Assembly: GCA_030627025.1 (NCBI GenBank)
Contig: DAOUSX010000045.1
Span: forward strand, 1-7,418
Reading direction: 5' to 3'
Length of the DNA stretch: 7,418 bases
DNA from: Dehalococcoidia bacterium
GTDB taxonomy: Bacteria; Chloroflexota; Dehalococcoidia; GIF9; AB-539-J10
This document shows, in pieces, positions 7,007 through 7,418 of the stretch (position 1 is its first letter; every line of letters starts with the position of its first letter). A program made the translations under genes and the position numbers. Under the pieces are notes generated by a model. It saw nothing but the letters and a program-made list of their open reading frames with translations, had not been told where the DNA came from and made no database searches.

Positions 7007-7045
7007 GCCTCGCAATGACGTAAGGGAGTCATTGCGAGGCTTTTT
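7007..7045 (+). terminator. intrinsic terminator of the beta-oxidation operon, built from repeat ends
   Basis: GCCTCGCAATGAC (7007-7019) pairs perfectly over 13 bp with GTCATTGCGAGGC (7028-7040) around the 8-base loop GTAAGGGA, and TTTTT follows at 7041-7045. It lies 24 bases after the dehydrogenase stop codon. Its stem consists of the same CTCGCAATGAC/GTCATTGCGAG ends that bound the repeats further right, so it seems to have been recruited from that family. The opposite strand has no comparable T tract, so it should act only rightward. Confidence 0.9.
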
Positions 7046-7046
7046 C

Positions 7047-7073
7047 TATTGTCATTGCCAGCCGTTTTATATT
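7047..7073. repeat. short decayed repeat remnant between terminator and repeat copy
   Basis: ATTGTCATTGCCAGCC at 7047-7062 matches the start of the repeat family (GTCATTGCGAG) with one changed base, and then breaks off into AT-rich sequence before a fresh GTCATTGCGAG at 7074. It looks like a truncated copy. It is too short for anything more to be said. Confidence 0.45.
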
Positions 7074-7091
7074 GTCATTGCGAGCGGAAAT

Positions 7092-7171
7092 CCCCTCTCC
7101 CTTGACGGGAGAGGGCAAGGGTGAGGGTGAAATTCCCCCTCCCTCTATCTCCCTCCCACCAGGGGAGGGAG
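7092..7171. repeat. twin-hairpin GC-rich element nested in repeat copy 1
   Basis: Two perfect hairpins, each with 9-bp arms and a 5-base loop, stand side by side. In the first, CCCTCTCCC (7093-7101) pairs with GGGAGAGGG (7107-7115). In the second, CTCCCTCCC (7149-7157) pairs with GGGAGGGAG (7163-7171). GGGCAAGGGTGAGGGTG lies between them. This CCCTCTCCC/GGTGAGGGTG type of sequence is itself a familiar dispersed intergenic repeat. It is absent from the equivalent place in the second copy, so it looks inserted. Confidence 0.65.
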
Positions 7172-7181
7172 TATCAGCAGC

Positions 7182-7238
7182 GGGATTGCGGAGCTTGTTC
7201 CGAGCGTAAGCGAGGAATCTCGCTTGGAGATTGCTTCG
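7182..7238. repeat. 57-base direct repeat, first copy
   Basis: This runs from GGGATTGCGGAGC to GAGATTGCTTCG. It differs from the copy at 7340-7396 at only two positions, both close to the centre of the small AATCTC...GAGATT inverted repeat. It is the conserved core of the larger palindromic element. Confidence 0.9.
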
Positions 7239-7263
7239 TCGTCCGTCAACTGACGGACTTCCT

Positions 7264-7295
7264 CGCAATGACATAAGGGGTGTCATTGCGCCCTT
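7264..7295 (+). terminator. terminator-like hairpin formed at the end of repeat copy 1
   Basis: CGCAATGACA (7264-7273) and TGTCATTGCG (7281-7290) make a perfect 10-bp stem with the 7-base loop TAAGGGG, followed by CCC and then TTTTT (7294-7298). Architecture and loop sequence closely parallel the operon terminator at 7007-7045. No gene ends nearby, so it would at most be a back-up terminator, or simply reflect how these repeats abut each other. Confidence 0.55.
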
Positions 7296-7301
7296 TTTAT
7301 T

Positions 7302-7418
7302 GTCATTGCGAGCGCAGCGTGGCAATCTCGGCGGGGTACGGGATTGCGGAGCTTGTTCCGAGCGTAAGCGAGGAATCTCACTTCGAGATTGCTTCGGCAC
7401 TCCGTGCCTCGCAATGAC
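7302..7418. repeat. MITE/REP-like palindromic repeat copy 2, 117 bases
   Basis: This copy is bounded by GTCATTGCGAG (7302-7312) and CTCGCAATGAC (7408-7418), the latter exactly at the window edge. It can be read as three related units of the form ATTGCG-AG, small variable stem, G-AATCTC: one at 7302-7329, one at about 7340-7379, and an inverted one to the end. The variable stem before the right end is GGCAC-TCC-GTGCC, unrelated in sequence to the equivalent stem in copy 1. A long minus-strand open frame crosses 7029-7400, but it is only translated repeat. Confidence 0.8.
7340..7396. repeat. 57-base direct repeat, second copy
   Basis: This is the second copy of the core at 7182-7238, with 55 of 57 bases identical. 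The near identity against strongly diverged flanking stems suggests recent spread or gene conversion of the core. Confidence 0.9.

Larger units (their letters stand above)
7074..7272. repeat. MITE/REP-like palindromic repeat copy 1, 199 bases, with nested insert
   Basis: The copy is bounded by 11-bp terminal inverted repeats, GTCATTGCGAG (7074-7084) and CTCGCAATGAC (7262-7272). Its inner part (7182-7238) is 55/57 identical to 7340-7396 in the second copy. It differs from that copy mainly by a GC-rich insert at about 7092-7171. A variable hairpin, GTCCGTCA-AC-TGACGGAC, stands before the right end. It has no open frame of its own that looks like a protein. It resembles the small non-autonomous palindromic repeats common between genes in environmental bacteria. 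Confidence 0.8.

Noticed and set aside
7029..7400. A 123-codon minus-strand open frame across the tail
   Set aside because: It lies entirely within palindromic repeats and a terminator stem, is rich in Arg, Pro and Ser as expected from translated GC-rich repeat, has no ribosome binding site and shows no domain. It is a typical spurious prediction.
6983..7418. A CRISPR array or an intact insertion sequence in the tail
   Set aside because: Repeats are palindromic, few and of unequal spacing, with no uniform spacers and no transposase frame. They fit small non-autonomous palindromic elements.

Overview
The window carries two functional blocks and a repeat-filled tail, with no rRNA, tRNA, CRISPR array or intact transposon. 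Gene content (pentose use plus CoA-thioester beta-oxidation enzymes), strong AAAGGAGG-type ribosome binding sites, about half GC in most genes, and dispersed repeats ending in GTCATTGCGAG/CTCGCAATGAC suggest an environmental, probably anaerobic bacterium. Such repeats are familiar to me from uncultivated Chloroflexota/Dehalococcoidia-like and Desulfobacterota-like genomes, but the taxon cannot be fixed from this window.

Block 1 (1-3709) is sugar metabolism. A minus-strand gene of the L-fucose/L-arabinose isomerase superfamily runs off the left edge. It is noticeably AT-rich. It is divergent from a plus-strand pair, an xylose-isomerase-like TIM-barrel protein followed 34 bases later by a xylulokinase. 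The 222-base divergent region holds a candidate promoter for each direction and a 16-base inverted repeat placed like an operator just downstream of the minus-strand promoter. The simplest reading is ketose formation by isomerase(s), then phosphorylation of D-xylulose (or a related ketopentose) into the pentose phosphate pathway.

Block 2 (3729-7045) is a compact operon. A textbook sigma-70 promoter (TTGACA, 17 bases, TATAAT) is followed by a thiolase, an enoyl-CoA hydratase and a 3-hydroxyacyl-CoA dehydrogenase, each with a strong ribosome binding site, and then by a 13-bp-stem intrinsic terminator. Together they cover three of the four beta-oxidation steps (hydration, oxidation, thiolysis), or run in reverse the acetyl-CoA to crotonyl-CoA route. 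No acyl-CoA dehydrogenase or CoA ligase is in view. The hydratase is split by what looks like one missing base near 5306-5308. Restoring it gives a normal 256-residue crotonase with both catalytic glutamates, so this is either a sequencing/assembly error or a recent inactivating mutation.

The tail (6983-7418) has no credible gene. It is a cluster of palindromic MITE/REP-like repeats: a repeat-derived terminator, a 199-base copy carrying a foreign twin-hairpin insert, a second terminator-like hairpin, and a 117-base copy that ends exactly at the window edge. I found no convincing new defence or mobile system. The most unusual points are the frameshift, the repeat-as-terminator arrangement and the structure-preserving variation between repeat copies.
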